From NCBI GenBank assembly GCA_903632075.3, contig CAHIKZ030005438.1:175001-239000 (forward strand): a DNA stretch of 64,000 nucleotides, in the 5' to 3' direction. Position numbers and translations under genes: made by a program. Positions 57,009 through 64,000 of the stretch are shown in pieces. The notes under the pieces are model-generated. The model did not search any database, was not told the origin of the DNA, and saw nothing but the letters and a program-made list of their open reading frames with translations. How positions within the stretch are numbered: the first letter of the stretch is position 1; the number at the start of each line of letters is the position of its first letter. Source of the stretch: Acanthosepion pharaonis (taxonomy: Eukaryota > Mollusca > Cephalopoda > Sepiida > Sepiidae).

Positions 57009-57130
57009 CTCGTATGTCAGGTGACCGCTCTCGACCAATGGGGTCCTGGTCGGGCATCTTTCCTCCTCCCTCGCATATCACGTGACCGCCCTCGGCCAAT
57101 GAGACTCTGGTCGGTATCTTTCCTCCTTCC
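57009..57130. repeat. 61-bp tandem duplication, enhancer-like
   Basis: Copies start at 57,009 and 57,070: 'ctcgtatgtcaggtgaccg' and 'ctcgcatatcacgtgaccg', then CCAATG, 'ctggtcgg' and 'atctttcctcct'. Each carries a CCAAT and a CACGTG-like or CAGGTG-like box, as duplicated enhancers in retroviral U3 regions often do. Confidence 0.8.
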
Positions 57131-57180
57131 TTCGTGACGTCTCTAATCGGGCGTGGACAATCCGTGGCTTTGTTCTGGGG

Positions 57181-57780
57181 AAGAAACACCTTGCTTAAAA
57201 AAAACAAAATTTAAATTGTCCTTTTCGTACGTGATCGAATGACGCTATCGGTTCCTTTTTACACGTGGTATCTGTCAAACAGCCTACCGCTAATTGGATA
57301 CGATCTAAGAAAGGAATTTCTTAGACTGCGTGGCGTTCTCGCGAGTTAATACAAATAGTTCACCTTTTTTCTTTCGCTCGGAGCTTGTTAATAAAAAATC
57401 TTAATTATCTCAAAAAAACGACATCACCTTGGGTTTTTTTTTTCAACTCTAGAAATTGTCTGGGTTCTTGTATTAATGCTTTGTTTTCATATCCTTAGAT
57501 ACACTTCCCCATCTGTTACCTATCATCTCGATGACATCCTTTTCATTTGTTACTTATCAATATTTTTTTTCATTGTCCCTAAAATTTTATTTCTTCAGCC
57601 AAATTGATAACAACTTCCATTTTCCGTGGACACCGAAGTAGGTCATGGGCTTGACCTAATATTTTTGACATCTGATATGTGCCAGTCGAGCGTGTGTGTG
57701 TGTTCGCTCATGACCTGATTTGCGTATTATATTTTTTCTTTCTTTTTCTCTCCCTTTTCCTTTCTTTCTTTCTCCTAGAT
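57181..57780. other. AT-rich part of the env 3' flank
   Basis: No gene. It holds T runs and the pyrimidine-rich stretch 57,731-57,778, which is the polypurine-tract candidate on the minus strand. Confidence 0.5.
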
Positions 57781-57989
57781 CGCCCGAACGCAATTAGAGA
57801 ATTATTCTCAACTCCGAAATATTTTTCATCTCTAAATAACTATCAAATGGTTAACAAACCGAAAAAAATAAATCATATATTTATGAATATCTCCTTTCAG
57901 TTTTCCAATCATGCATGGTGCCACAATCCTCCCCCAACCGATTTGTCATTTACCCGTAAATGACACCTAAACCCAATTACATCATTTAA

Positions 57990-58487
57990 CATGCACCATG
58001 CATTTGTCTCATGCAATTCTATACTACTTTCTTACATGCATTGTAATGTTCTCTTCCAACTTCTTTTTGTTTTACATGCAAATGTAAAGTTCTTTTTCAT
58101 CTTCTTCTGTTCTACATGCAAGGGTAATGTTCTTCTCATCTTCTTTTGTTATTCATGCAAAAGTAATGTTCTTTTCATCTTCTTTTGTTCTACATGCAAA
58201 AGTAATGTTCTTTTCATCTTCTTTTGTTCTACATGCAAGGGTAATGTTCCTTTCATCCTGTCTTGCTCTACATGCGAAAGCAATGTTCTTTTCATCTTCT
58301 TTAGCTCCACATGCAAGGGTAATGTTCTTTTCATCTTCTTTTGTTCTACATGCAATGTGATGTTCTTTTCATCTTTGTTTTTTTTTTGTTCTACATGCAA
58401 TGTGATGTTCTTTTCATCTTCTTTTTTTTCTACATGCAATATAATGTTCTTTTCATCTTCTTTTGTTCTACATGCAAAAGTAATATG
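57990..58487. repeat. 39-bp minisatellite downstream of env, about 11 copies
   Basis: Unit 'acatgcaaaagtaatgttct' plus 'tttcatcttcttttgttct'. The left copies are more diverged. Because 39 is 13 codons, one minus frame (58,439-58,149) stays open as a 13-residue repeat around LHVEQKKMKRTL; there is no evidence that it is translated. Confidence 0.93.
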
Positions 58488-58517
58488 TGCGTGTGTCTGT
58501 GGGTGCAGATGTGGTTA

Positions 58518-60359
58518 CTATGGTTTATTCTTCTTGGTCAATGTTTTCCTCTCCGCTGTGGGAGGTTTTTCCGCCGCACGTGGTGGTCTCACGCCAGCCT
58601 CCTCCGTTTGTCTTTCAGCAATTTCTTCGCCAGTCCTGTCTGAGTAAGGAACACTGCTCGGCATCTCCCTCTCGAGTTGCTGCATGCTCATTAGATTGTC
58701 GTTCGATAATCTCTTCTTACTCTTAACCTTCCATATTAATACACCCCCGATGGCTATAACTAGGGATGTACCCATCACTATTGACCAACTTATCGCGATC
58801 TGCTCATCGTCTTCCCAAGCCACACCTTCGTTTCCCAACGCACTTAACTTATCTCTCAATTGATCCATATCGATCTTTTCTATCGGCTTCATTAATACTG
58901 GCATTTTATTTAGGTTAACATTAGAGAATCCCTTCACTATCGGCTCCCACAATTCTGTACAATTGACTAAGCCTCTACCAATCATCTCTATGATTGAATC
59001 TTTCTCTTCATATCTTTCTTCTTCCTGGTAATAGGGGGGTAAGGAAATGGATATTCCAACCGCCGAACATCCCATGGGTAGCGTTAACAGGGATAATGGT
59101 GGCCTTATTCTTAATGTCCTTGTGGACTCTCCCCCACATACCCTAGACAAGCTGATAGGTTTCTGTGTGGCTACTGCCCACACCCCGTCTGAAACACTGA
59201 TAGCTTGTGGTAATGCCGTGTTTGTTAATACCTCCACTTGGCAGGTTCTTTTGATTCCTTCCCCCTTCCCTTCAAACAATTCTAGTAGGCACATTCTGCG
59301 GTTACCAGTTTTATAGATAGGGCTTAACGAGGTACAAGTCCCTAGGGCATCATCTCTACACCTTCCAGCTTCTTCAGCTGATAGCAACATGAATTTCGTT
59401 CTCCCCGAATTTAAAGCTATGTAGTCTGCTTCCACCTTGTACCTTGCTATCATTCCCAAACCTTGATCTCTTCTGGGGTAGGGAATAGGTAAGTTTATAA
59501 CCTGGCATATCTCGAATGTACTCTCGCTATCTAACAACGGAACAGATATCACAACCAATAGTCGCCTATTTTCTAACAAGGTCACACATCCTAGTGCATT
59601 ATAATATTTCCACAATTCTTTGGTGGGGTCCACTGGCAACCTTAAATGGTGGGATAACTCGGCCTGTATTCCGAGTAGCGCTTCCCTTAGGTGACCCGGG
59701 TTTACTATGCTTGGGGAGAGGTGTCCTAATGACAGCATGTCTAATTGCGCCCTCACATGTTCCAGCAAGGTCGTCAACGACTGACTAGTTTGTCGTAGCT
59801 TATTCGTAAGTGTCATCAGCTGGAAATATTTTTGCATGAATCCGCTCATTTCCTGTAATTCAATCATTACAGTTTCTGTATTATTAATTACCTCTTGTCT
59901 CAACCTTGCCAGGTTGTCTATTAACCAATTGATTCTGGCTCTATTTTTGGCCACTTCTAACCTAGTCACATTTAATATTGTCACACTCTCCCTTGCCACC
60001 TGGGCAAGCGTCCTCTGGTTTACCTCCACTTTTCCCAGTTTCCTTCTTATGAATTTAACGTCATCTTCAGTCACTGTTCCAAACAGGACACTCAATGCCT
60101 TTCCCACAATCGGAACTACTGATCTCCTTTCCCGCGTCTGCAGTAAGTCTATTCCCTGCAGGTAGTTTTGCATGTCCCTCCATTGAGACTCTATCATAGT
60201 GGCTTCTGATTCTAGGGAGTGCAATAAATTAAGATACCCTTTTTGCTTGGGATAATCTTGTCCTACTTTCAACCGGGCTGCATCCAGTTGCGTTAGCTCG
60301 TTTCCTAACTTATTTAGTAGCGACTCATACGGTTTCAAATCTATCACGAATGTGACCAA
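58518..60359 (-). CDS. env: envelope fusion protein, F-like, of a Ty3/Gypsy retroelement
   Basis: A 613-codon frame without a stop. Its first codon is TTG, and the signal peptide lies in the adjacent shifted ORF (60,364-60,567), so the true start is upstream. A furin-type site RERR at residues 76-79 is followed by a hydrophobic, Gly-containing segment (about 80-95) in the position of a fusion peptide. Heptad-rich helices follow (about 100-210), then a Cys-containing ectodomain (Cys at 258, 285, 334, 342, 357, 373, 408, 431, 467). Sequons are at N130, N159 and N466, one membrane span at about 521-545, and a basic tail. This order (cleavage, fusion peptide, coiled coil, C-terminal anchor) is that of baculovirus F and errantivirus Env, class I-like membrane fusogens; such proteins act at the virion or cell surface. 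F-like homology is by architecture, not by alignment. Confidence 0.82.
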   Translation of the reverse strand: MVTFVIDLKPYESLLNKLGNELTQLDAARLKVGQDYPKQKGYLNLLHSLESEATMIESQWRDMQNYLQGIDLLQTRERRSVVPIVGKALSVLFGTVTEDDVKFIRRKLGKVEVNQRTLAQVARESVTILNVTRLEVAKNRARINWLIDNLARLRQEVINNTETVMIELQEMSGFMQKYFQLMTLTNKLRQTSQSLTTLLEHVRAQLDMLSLGHLSPSIVNPGHLREALLGIQAELSHHLRLPVDPTKELWKYYNALGCVTLLENRRLLVVISVPLLDSESTFEICQVINLPIPYPRRDQGLGMIARYKVEADYIALNSGRTKFMLLSAEEAGRCRDDALGTCTSLSPIYKTGNRRMCLLELFEGKGEGIKRTCQVEVLTNTALPQAISVSDGVWAVATQKPISLSRVCGGESTRTLRIRPPLSLLTLPMGCSAVGISISLPPYYQEEERYEEKDSIIEMIGRGLVNCTELWEPIVKGFSNVNLNKMPVLMKPIEKIDMDQLRDKLSALGNEGVAWEDDEQIAISWSIVMGTSLVIAIGGVLIWKVKSKKRLSNDNLMSMQQLEREMPSSVPYSDRTGEEIAERQTEEAGVRPPRAAEKPPTAERKTLTKKNKP

Positions 60360-60363
60360 CCAC

Positions 60364-60567
60364 TTAGACCTGGTTATTATTACTTCGCTCGTTTTTTTTA
60401 AAAATGGTGTTTCGGCTGCGCTTCCCAGCTTCCGCCATCGTCACCATCAGCGTGGCTACCACCATCATCGTCATCATCAACCCTTTCATCTTGATCATTC
60501 CTGAAAGGTAACAAAATTCTCTTGTTGTTATTCTTTCACAACCACTCAGTGTCGCTCGACTCATCAC
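60364..60567 (-). CDS. signal-peptide ORF of env, one base out of frame
   Basis: A 67-codon ORF. From its second or third Met (about residue 24) it has a signal-peptide profile: a basic MIKMK start, a long Met/Val/Leu/Thr core and an Ala-x-Ala-like AEA end. It then runs KRSRNTIFKK and stops five bases before the recorded env frame. The change of frame falls around a run of eight A (minus strand, near 60,398-60,405), where the env frame is already open. Either one base has been gained in the run (mutation or assembly error) or a +1 recoding event would be needed. Joining would give a secreted ectodomain of normal layout. No other function is apparent. Confidence 0.65.
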   Translation of the reverse strand: MMSRATLSGCERITTREFCYLSGMIKMKGLMMTMMVVATLMVTMAEAGKRSRNTIFKKNERSNNNQV

Positions 60568-60859
60568 TCAATTATTTCATAATTTCTTACTAATTTCAGC
60601 TCTTCCTCCTCTAACTAACCTCTAGCAGACAGAATGGTCCGGTCGGGTGTGCGTGGCGCTCACTCTAAAGGTCGTACTTCATGACACCACTGATGGCCAA
60701 TCAACAGTGCCAATAATCTTCTTCCGTCCCCGTGAGGTGCAGCCCATGACTCCATCCCCTCCATCCACATCCACCGCAGTCAGCCAGCAGGTTTTTTGGA
60801 TAAGCCAGTGTCGTTATCTGTCGACACTGAATGCTCCTATTCTGCACAGCCTTCTTGTT
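60568..60859. other. pol-env spacer
   Basis: About 290 bp with no recognised frame on minus. It could hold a splice acceptor for env mRNA; none is assigned. Confidence 0.4.
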
Positions 60860-61618
60860 CTACTGAGATTTGTGGTTCTTCACCCTCCTTGATCTCATCT
60901 TCCGAGGTGACTCCTGCTCAACCTCTAACCCTCTTTCTGTGTTTAACTCCCGTCCGGGAGGTGTTTTGTCCTCTTCTTCATACCCTGATTCTTCTTTCTG
61001 TTTAGAGTCTTCGCCTTGAATGTCTTTAATACCTCTCGACTCTATGTCTAAATCTCTCCTGTTCCTTATCCTTTCCTTGAGCTGGGAAAGGGGTATTTGA
61101 TCCTCCTCCTCCCACTCGCTGGGCCCTTCGTCCTGTTCAGGGTGCCTCTTTTTAGAGTCCTCGACTGCTTGATTGGATCTCCTCGTCTTTTTCTTCCTTT
61201 TCTTCGGACATGGGGGTGTGATGGCGATCTCACGGGGTCTTCTCTGCACCGATTCAGTCGACGACTGAACATCGCTAATCCCCGCTGAGGGTTCCAAATC
61301 TGTCACTCGGATCGCTTCGTCTATCTGGCCAAGTCGACCTATCTCCTCATCTTCTTCGGAATCTTCTTCCGTCTCCATTTCTTCCGGTTCAACCAGAGTT
61401 ACCTTCCTTGCCCTTGTCTTCTTAGGCCTCGGCTCGCTCATTTCCAGGTTAGCTATTTCAGCCTTCTTCAGATCATTGGCATGAACCCTCCTCGCTCGTC
61501 CTGCCACTTGATCCCATATTATATATGATACTGGACCCGTCTGCTTTACTATCCGCTTCCCATCTCCGGTCCAGTTTTCCCTCTCTCTGGTGGATTTTAT
61601 AGTAGACAGGGTCTCCAA
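60860..61618 (-). CDS. pol: integrase C-terminal module (GPY-like) and charged tail
   Basis: A 252-codon frame. Residues about 10-55 read ENWTGDGKRIVKQTGPVSYI and IWDQVAGRARRVHANDLKKA. The GPVSY element corresponds to the GPY/F module at the end of Ty3/Gypsy integrases, where it helps multimerise the enzyme and bind DNA. The remaining 200 residues are strongly charged, with acidic runs (EEMETEEDSEEDEE) and a nuclear-localisation-like PKKRKKKTRR near residue 140. The frame is shifted from the upstream integrase part around 61,570-61,600 in a GA-rich stretch. The last stop precedes env by about 290 bp, the usual pol-env order. Confidence 0.8.
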   Translation of the reverse strand: METLSTIKSTRERENWTGDGKRIVKQTGPVSYIIWDQVAGRARRVHANDLKKAEIANLEMSEPRPKKTRARKVTLVEPEEMETEEDSEEDEEIGRLGQIDEAIRVTDLEPSAGISDVQSSTESVQRRPREIAITPPCPKKRKKKTRRSNQAVEDSKKRHPEQDEGPSEWEEEDQIPLSQLKERIRNRRDLDIESRGIKDIQGEDSKQKEESGYEEEDKTPPGRELNTERGLEVEQESPRKMRSRRVKNHKSQ

Positions 61619-61889
61619 CCTTCAATTCTACTACCTTTCTTTCAGCATTCACTCTCTCATTTCTTTTCTTCTGGGCCCTCTTTATCCTTCTTCTGGCCTG
61701 TACAAATATCTTATGTTGTTGTTCCAGCAATAGTTGATGATGATCTTCTCCCATATACTTTCTTCGGGGCTTCAGTAGGTTATCCACAGGCAGGACCACG
61801 TCTCTGCCAAACAACAAAAGTAAGGAGAAAATCTGGAGGTTTCGTTTATCGTAAACCCTCACGGCCGCCAGAGCCTGCGTCAAATACAA
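61473..61889 (-). pseudogene. pol: integrase C-terminal part, frame-disrupted
   Basis: A 138-codon frame. After LQIFSLLLLFGRDVVLPVDN it reads HHQLLLEQQHKIFVQARRRI, KRAQKKRNERVN and VVELKVGDPVYYKIHQR. The LKVGDPVY motif is the SH3-like start of the integrase C-terminal domain. Beyond KLDRRW the frame loses homology, which resumes in the 61,618-60,860 frame; one indel explains this. Confidence 0.8.
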
Positions 61890-62343
61890 GTCCCAATTTC
61901 AGTGTTTTCTCTGACCAGCTTGGCTAATACATCTCCCAAGGTTCTATGAAACCTTTCCACTTTAGCATTTCCTTGGGGGTGATATGGAGATGTTTTTTTA
62001 CGTGCTCTATATTCAAACCTGTCAGAACTTCTCTCATTATGCTGTTCACATTCTCCGTGCCATTATCTGTTACCAATTGCACTGGGGCGCGCCATACCTA
62101 GGGAAGATTTCACTTATTATCAACCCGGCCACAGTTCTAGCCTTCTTGTCTGGTATTGCAAATGCTTTCAGGCCAATTTGTTAGCCAATCGACAAAACTC
62201 ACTATATAGTTGTTTCCTTGTGCAGTTTCTCCATATGGTCCTGATACATCCATACTCACCTTCTCGAAGGGAAGTTTGGTACGTCCGTTTCCTCCAAAGG
62301 TGCCATTTCCTGCCGTCTGCTCTGCGACTGGCACACTACACAA
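61890..62343 (-). pseudogene. pol: integrase catalytic core, broken by shifts
   Basis: The frame 62,343-62,137 has LPFEKVSMDVSGPYG, placing the first catalytic Asp, and NNYIVSFVDWLTNWPE. In other frames the minus strand continues with a TDNGTENVN-like second Asp motif (about 62,060-62,085) and a GNAKVERFHRTLGDVL-like segment with the catalytic Glu (about 61,930-61,980). All three members of the D,D-35-E triad can thus be found, but at least two frame changes separate them. Confidence 0.8.
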
Positions 62344-62628
62344 CTCCGAACATAGTTAGTGACCTCTCCGTACAGTTTGGGCCAATAGTACTTTCTTCCT
62401 ATAAGATCACATGTCCTATCAATTCCCATGTGACCCAACCTCTCGTGGCACTGTTCCAATATCTCTGGTCTTAAGCTTTTTGGGCACATACAACTTGGGC
62501 TTGACTTCTTCATCCCTGCCTGAGAGATAATACAGCCTTTCCTCTATTATGGCATACTTGGTGGTCTCTCCTGCCTTCACCTTTTCTCTCAGAGCAGCTA
62601 TTTCACTGTCTGCCTGCTCCTTTCTCAA
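62256..62628 (-). pseudogene. pol: integrase zinc-binding domain and linker, frame-disrupted
   Basis: Frame 62,628-62,419 reads YAIIEERLYYLSGRDEEVKP, the pre-integrase linker. Frame 62,513-62,256 reads ILEQCHERLGHMGIDRTCDL and IGRKYYWPKLYGEVTNYVRS before CVVCQSQS, the HHCC zinc finger (His-x3-His, Cys-x2-Cys) that precedes Ty3/Gypsy integrase cores. The two frames cross at about 62,490 in an A-rich run. Confidence 0.85.
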
Positions 62629-62773
62629 TTCCTTCTGTCCAGTAGGGATCGGTTATTATCTGGGCGTCACCTTCTTCGTCCGATTCTAACATAGGGCGAT
62701 CTTTTAGCTTATTAGAGTTAATTACTCCTATTCTATAGGCTTTATCATCTACTCCCTGCTCTACTCTTACAGA
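62629..62773 (-). pseudogene. pol: RNase H-integrase connector, interrupted
   Basis: The segment gives DRPMLESDEEGDAQIITDP in a frame broken from both neighbours, with a stop after the KQLEE end of the RNase H part. Confidence 0.5.
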
Positions 62774-62971
62774 TCATTCTTCCAGTTGTTTCGGTATTCT
62801 TGAGAGTAAATCTGCGCACGTGTTTTCCTTTCCTGCCAAATACTCTATCTTACAGTGGTAGCCACTTAACTTAAGTGCCCACTGTTGAATTTTTCTTATT
62901 ATTTGTCCCTCTGCCTGCAATAGGTACTGCAGAGGTTTGTGGTCTGTTTTTATAGTAAAAGACCGCACCAT
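62774..62971 (-). pseudogene. pol: RNase H C-terminal half
   Basis: Reads FTIKTDHKPLQYLLQ, then WALKLSGYHCKIEYLAGKEN and TCADLLSRIP, including the TDH motif with a catalytic Asp and the closing ADLLSR. The first half of RNase H sits in the preceding RT frame; a shift near 63,020 separates them. Confidence 0.88.
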
Positions 62972-64000
62972 TCAAATAGTAGTCCAGTTTTTGGAGAGCA
63001 TACATGATGGCATATGATTCCTTTCTATTACTGGCCATCTCTGTTGTGTCTCTGAGAGCTTATGGGAGAGGAAGTATATCGGTACTTCCTCTGGTATGCC
63101 TGGCACTGGTCCTTCTTTATCGGGACACGGCTGGGTAAGTACTGCCCCTACACACTGCTCACTGGCATCCGTGTATAGCACCATGGGCTTGCTGAGGTCT
63201 GGGTACGTCAGCAGTGGGACGGCTGTCAACTGTTCCTTTAGCGTATCAAATGCTCGTTGACAGTCCTCTGTCCACTTGAACCTAGCGTATTTCTTCGTCA
63301 GGGCTACTAGTGGTATGGCAATTCTTGAAAATGCCGGGACGAAGCGTCGGTAGTAGCCTATAGCTCCTATAAAACCTCTTACCTGTCTCACTATCTTAGG
63401 CTCTGGCATTTCCCTTATGACCTTTACCTTATCCATGTCGGGTTTAATACCGTCTCCGTTTATGACAAATCCTAAATACCTAGTCTCTTCCTTCAGAAAC
63501 TGACACTTTGACAATTTTAATCTTAAGCCGTGTTTTCTTAACCTTCCCAACACTTGTCTTAAATGGAAAAAGTGTTGTTCCACTGTTTCCGAAAATATTA
63601 AGATATCGTCCAAATACGCCATGGCAAAGCTCTCGTATCCTCCTAACACTATTGACATTAGCTGTTGGAAGACTCCCGGGGCATTAGCTAAACCGAATGG
63701 CATCACCTTGAACAGAAACAGTCCCAGGTGACACGCAAATGCGGCCTTCTCCTTGTCAGCCTCATAAAGGGCTACCTGCCAATACCCGGACCTCAAGTCC
63801 AACGTAGAGAAGTACCTTGCCTTCCCTAATAATGCCAATATGTCATCTATCAGTGGCAATGGCACCGCTAACGGCTTCGATATAGAATTTAGTTTCCTAA
63901 AATCTACACAGAAACTGTGCCCGCCATCTTTCTTACCCACTATTACTATTGGGAAGCTCCAAGGGGAGATCGATCTTTCGATCATCCCCGCTTCCAACAT
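62972..64000 (-). CDS. pol: Ty3/Gypsy reverse transcriptase, partial at window edge
   Basis: 342 open codons that probably continue upstream beyond 64,000. RT motifs run in order: VGKKDGGHSFCVDFRKLN (15-38), STLDLRSGYWQ with the first catalytic Asp at 68, PFGLANAPGVFQQLM (101-115), and YLDD at 129-132 with the other two Asp. Thumb and connection follow (LGFVINGDGIKPDMDKV). RNase H begins with VLYTDASEQCVGAVLTQ (Asp 278) and SHKLSETQQRWPVIE, after which the frame is lost near residue 325. The enzyme would copy the element's RNA into DNA in cytoplasmic particles. Gag and protease would lie to the right, outside the window. The catalytic residues are intact in this part. Confidence 0.95.
   Translation of the reverse strand: MLEAGMIERSISPWSFPIVIVGKKDGGHSFCVDFRKLNSISKPLAVPLPLIDDILALLGKARYFSTLDLRSGYWQVALYEADKEKAAFACHLGLFLFKVMPFGLANAPGVFQQLMSIVLGGYESFAMAYLDDILIFSETVEQHFFHLRQVLGRLRKHGLRLKLSKCQFLKEETRYLGFVINGDGIKPDMDKVKVIREMPEPKIVRQVRGFIGAIGYYRRFVPAFSRIAIPLVALTKKYARFKWTEDCQRAFDTLKEQLTAVPLLTYPDLSKPMVLYTDASEQCVGAVLTQPCPDKEGPVPGIPEEVPIYFLSHKLSETQQRWPVIERNHMPSCMLSKNWTTI

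Larger units (their letters stand above)
55880..57780 (-). repeat. LTR-like and leader-like region of the envelope retroelement
   Basis: The region is GC-richer and CpG-richer than its left flank. On the minus strand a polypurine run (about 57,778-57,731) follows the env 3' region and could prime plus-strand synthesis. A 61-bp direct repeat lies at 57,009-57,130, a TATA-like 'gatataaaaag' at 56,297-56,287, and three CGTCACA-NN-TGG modules at its left end. No AATAAA was found near the TATA box. Exact LTR limits could not be fixed because the partner LTR is outside the window. Confidence 0.55.
55880..64000 (-). mobile_element. env-bearing Ty3/Gypsy LTR retroelement (errantivirus-like layout), 5' part outside window
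   Basis: The order pol (RT, RNase H, integrase), env, polypurine tract candidate, LTR-like region on one strand is that of an endogenous retrovirus-like Ty3/Gypsy element. Pol carries about six frame changes over 3 kb; env carries none inside its 613 codons. A minus-orientation PBS-like motif left of the putative 3' LTR suggests a rearranged or tandem copy. Confidence 0.85.

Noticed and set aside
57991..58647. 218-codon + frame of repeated FFCSTCKSNVLFI
   Set aside because: It is the opposite strand of the 39-bp minisatellite plus the antisense of env.
59047..60165. Plus-strand frames of 89-109 codons inside env
   Set aside because: Antisense shadows of the env frame with no motifs.
60390..60410. 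A AAA AAC heptamer as a -1 frameshift signal joining the signal peptide to env
   Set aside because: A -1 slip there leads quickly to a stop; the env frame needs +1. A one-base indel is simpler.

Overview
The window looks like intergenic or intronic DNA from a cephalopod, most probably an octopus. The reasons are long AT, GATA/TATC, GAAA and GT/AC arrays, very many degraded non-LTR retrotransposon pieces, Tc1/mariner-type transposon remnants, and two tRNA-derived SINE families whose general look (tRNA-like head with a B box, CT-rich or modular tail) fits the octopus SINEs. The species assignment is inference. I found no host protein-coding exon, no tRNA or rRNA gene and no CRISPR array. Nearly every long open frame left of 55 kb is a translated microsatellite or a transposon relic.

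Layout. 0-5 kb: a LINE reverse transcriptase (RT) relic, a perfect 22-bp snap-back palindrome, a nearly identical 455-bp direct duplication (1.0 and 2.35 kb) and a 1.9-kb polypurine (GAAA)n satellite. 5-7 kb: Jockey/CR1-like LINE 3' relics and a foldback. 9-12 kb: a duplicated block carrying mariner remnants, with a third copy lacking them. 13-14.3 kb: a compound GATA minisatellite and AT/GT tracts. 14.4-19.9 kb: LINE relics, one flanked by 335-bp direct repeats. 22-30 kb: RTE/L1-like LINE relics, an inverted-repeat element, modular SINE arrays and a 907-bp DDE transposon relic with matching terminal inverted repeats (TIRs) and a TA duplication. 31.7-33.3 kb: a dead mariner whose terminal repeat has become a satellite. 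34-42 kb: tandemly repeated LINE pieces, a 60-bp satellite, tandem SINEs, a larger LINE relic with a YADD box and mariner ends. 43-47 kb: SSR-linked palindromes, the best preserved mariner remnant, a hairpin-rich foldback and a 1.36-kb TATC minisatellite. 47-55.4 kb: SINEs, SINE-module arrays, two more DDE transposon relics and a 35-bp satellite.

55.9-64 kb (minus strand, running off the right edge) is the one substantial coding element: a Ty3/Gypsy LTR retroelement with envelope. Reading right to left it carries RT, RNase H, integrase with an HHCC finger and a GPY-like module plus a charged tail, a signal-peptide ORF, and a 613-codon envelope with a furin-type site, fusion-peptide-like segment and C-terminal membrane anchor, resembling F-type fusion proteins of errantivirus/baculovirus type. 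Pol is broken by several frame changes while env is open over its whole length, apart from a one-base offset from its signal-peptide ORF. Downstream lie a 39-bp minisatellite and an LTR-like region with a TATA box, a 61-bp tandem duplication and three successive LTR-end/primer-binding-site-like modules.

The genes present act only in transposition: RT, RNase H and integrase would copy and insert the element, and the envelope would give it a possible infectious route. Everything else is non-autonomous or dead.
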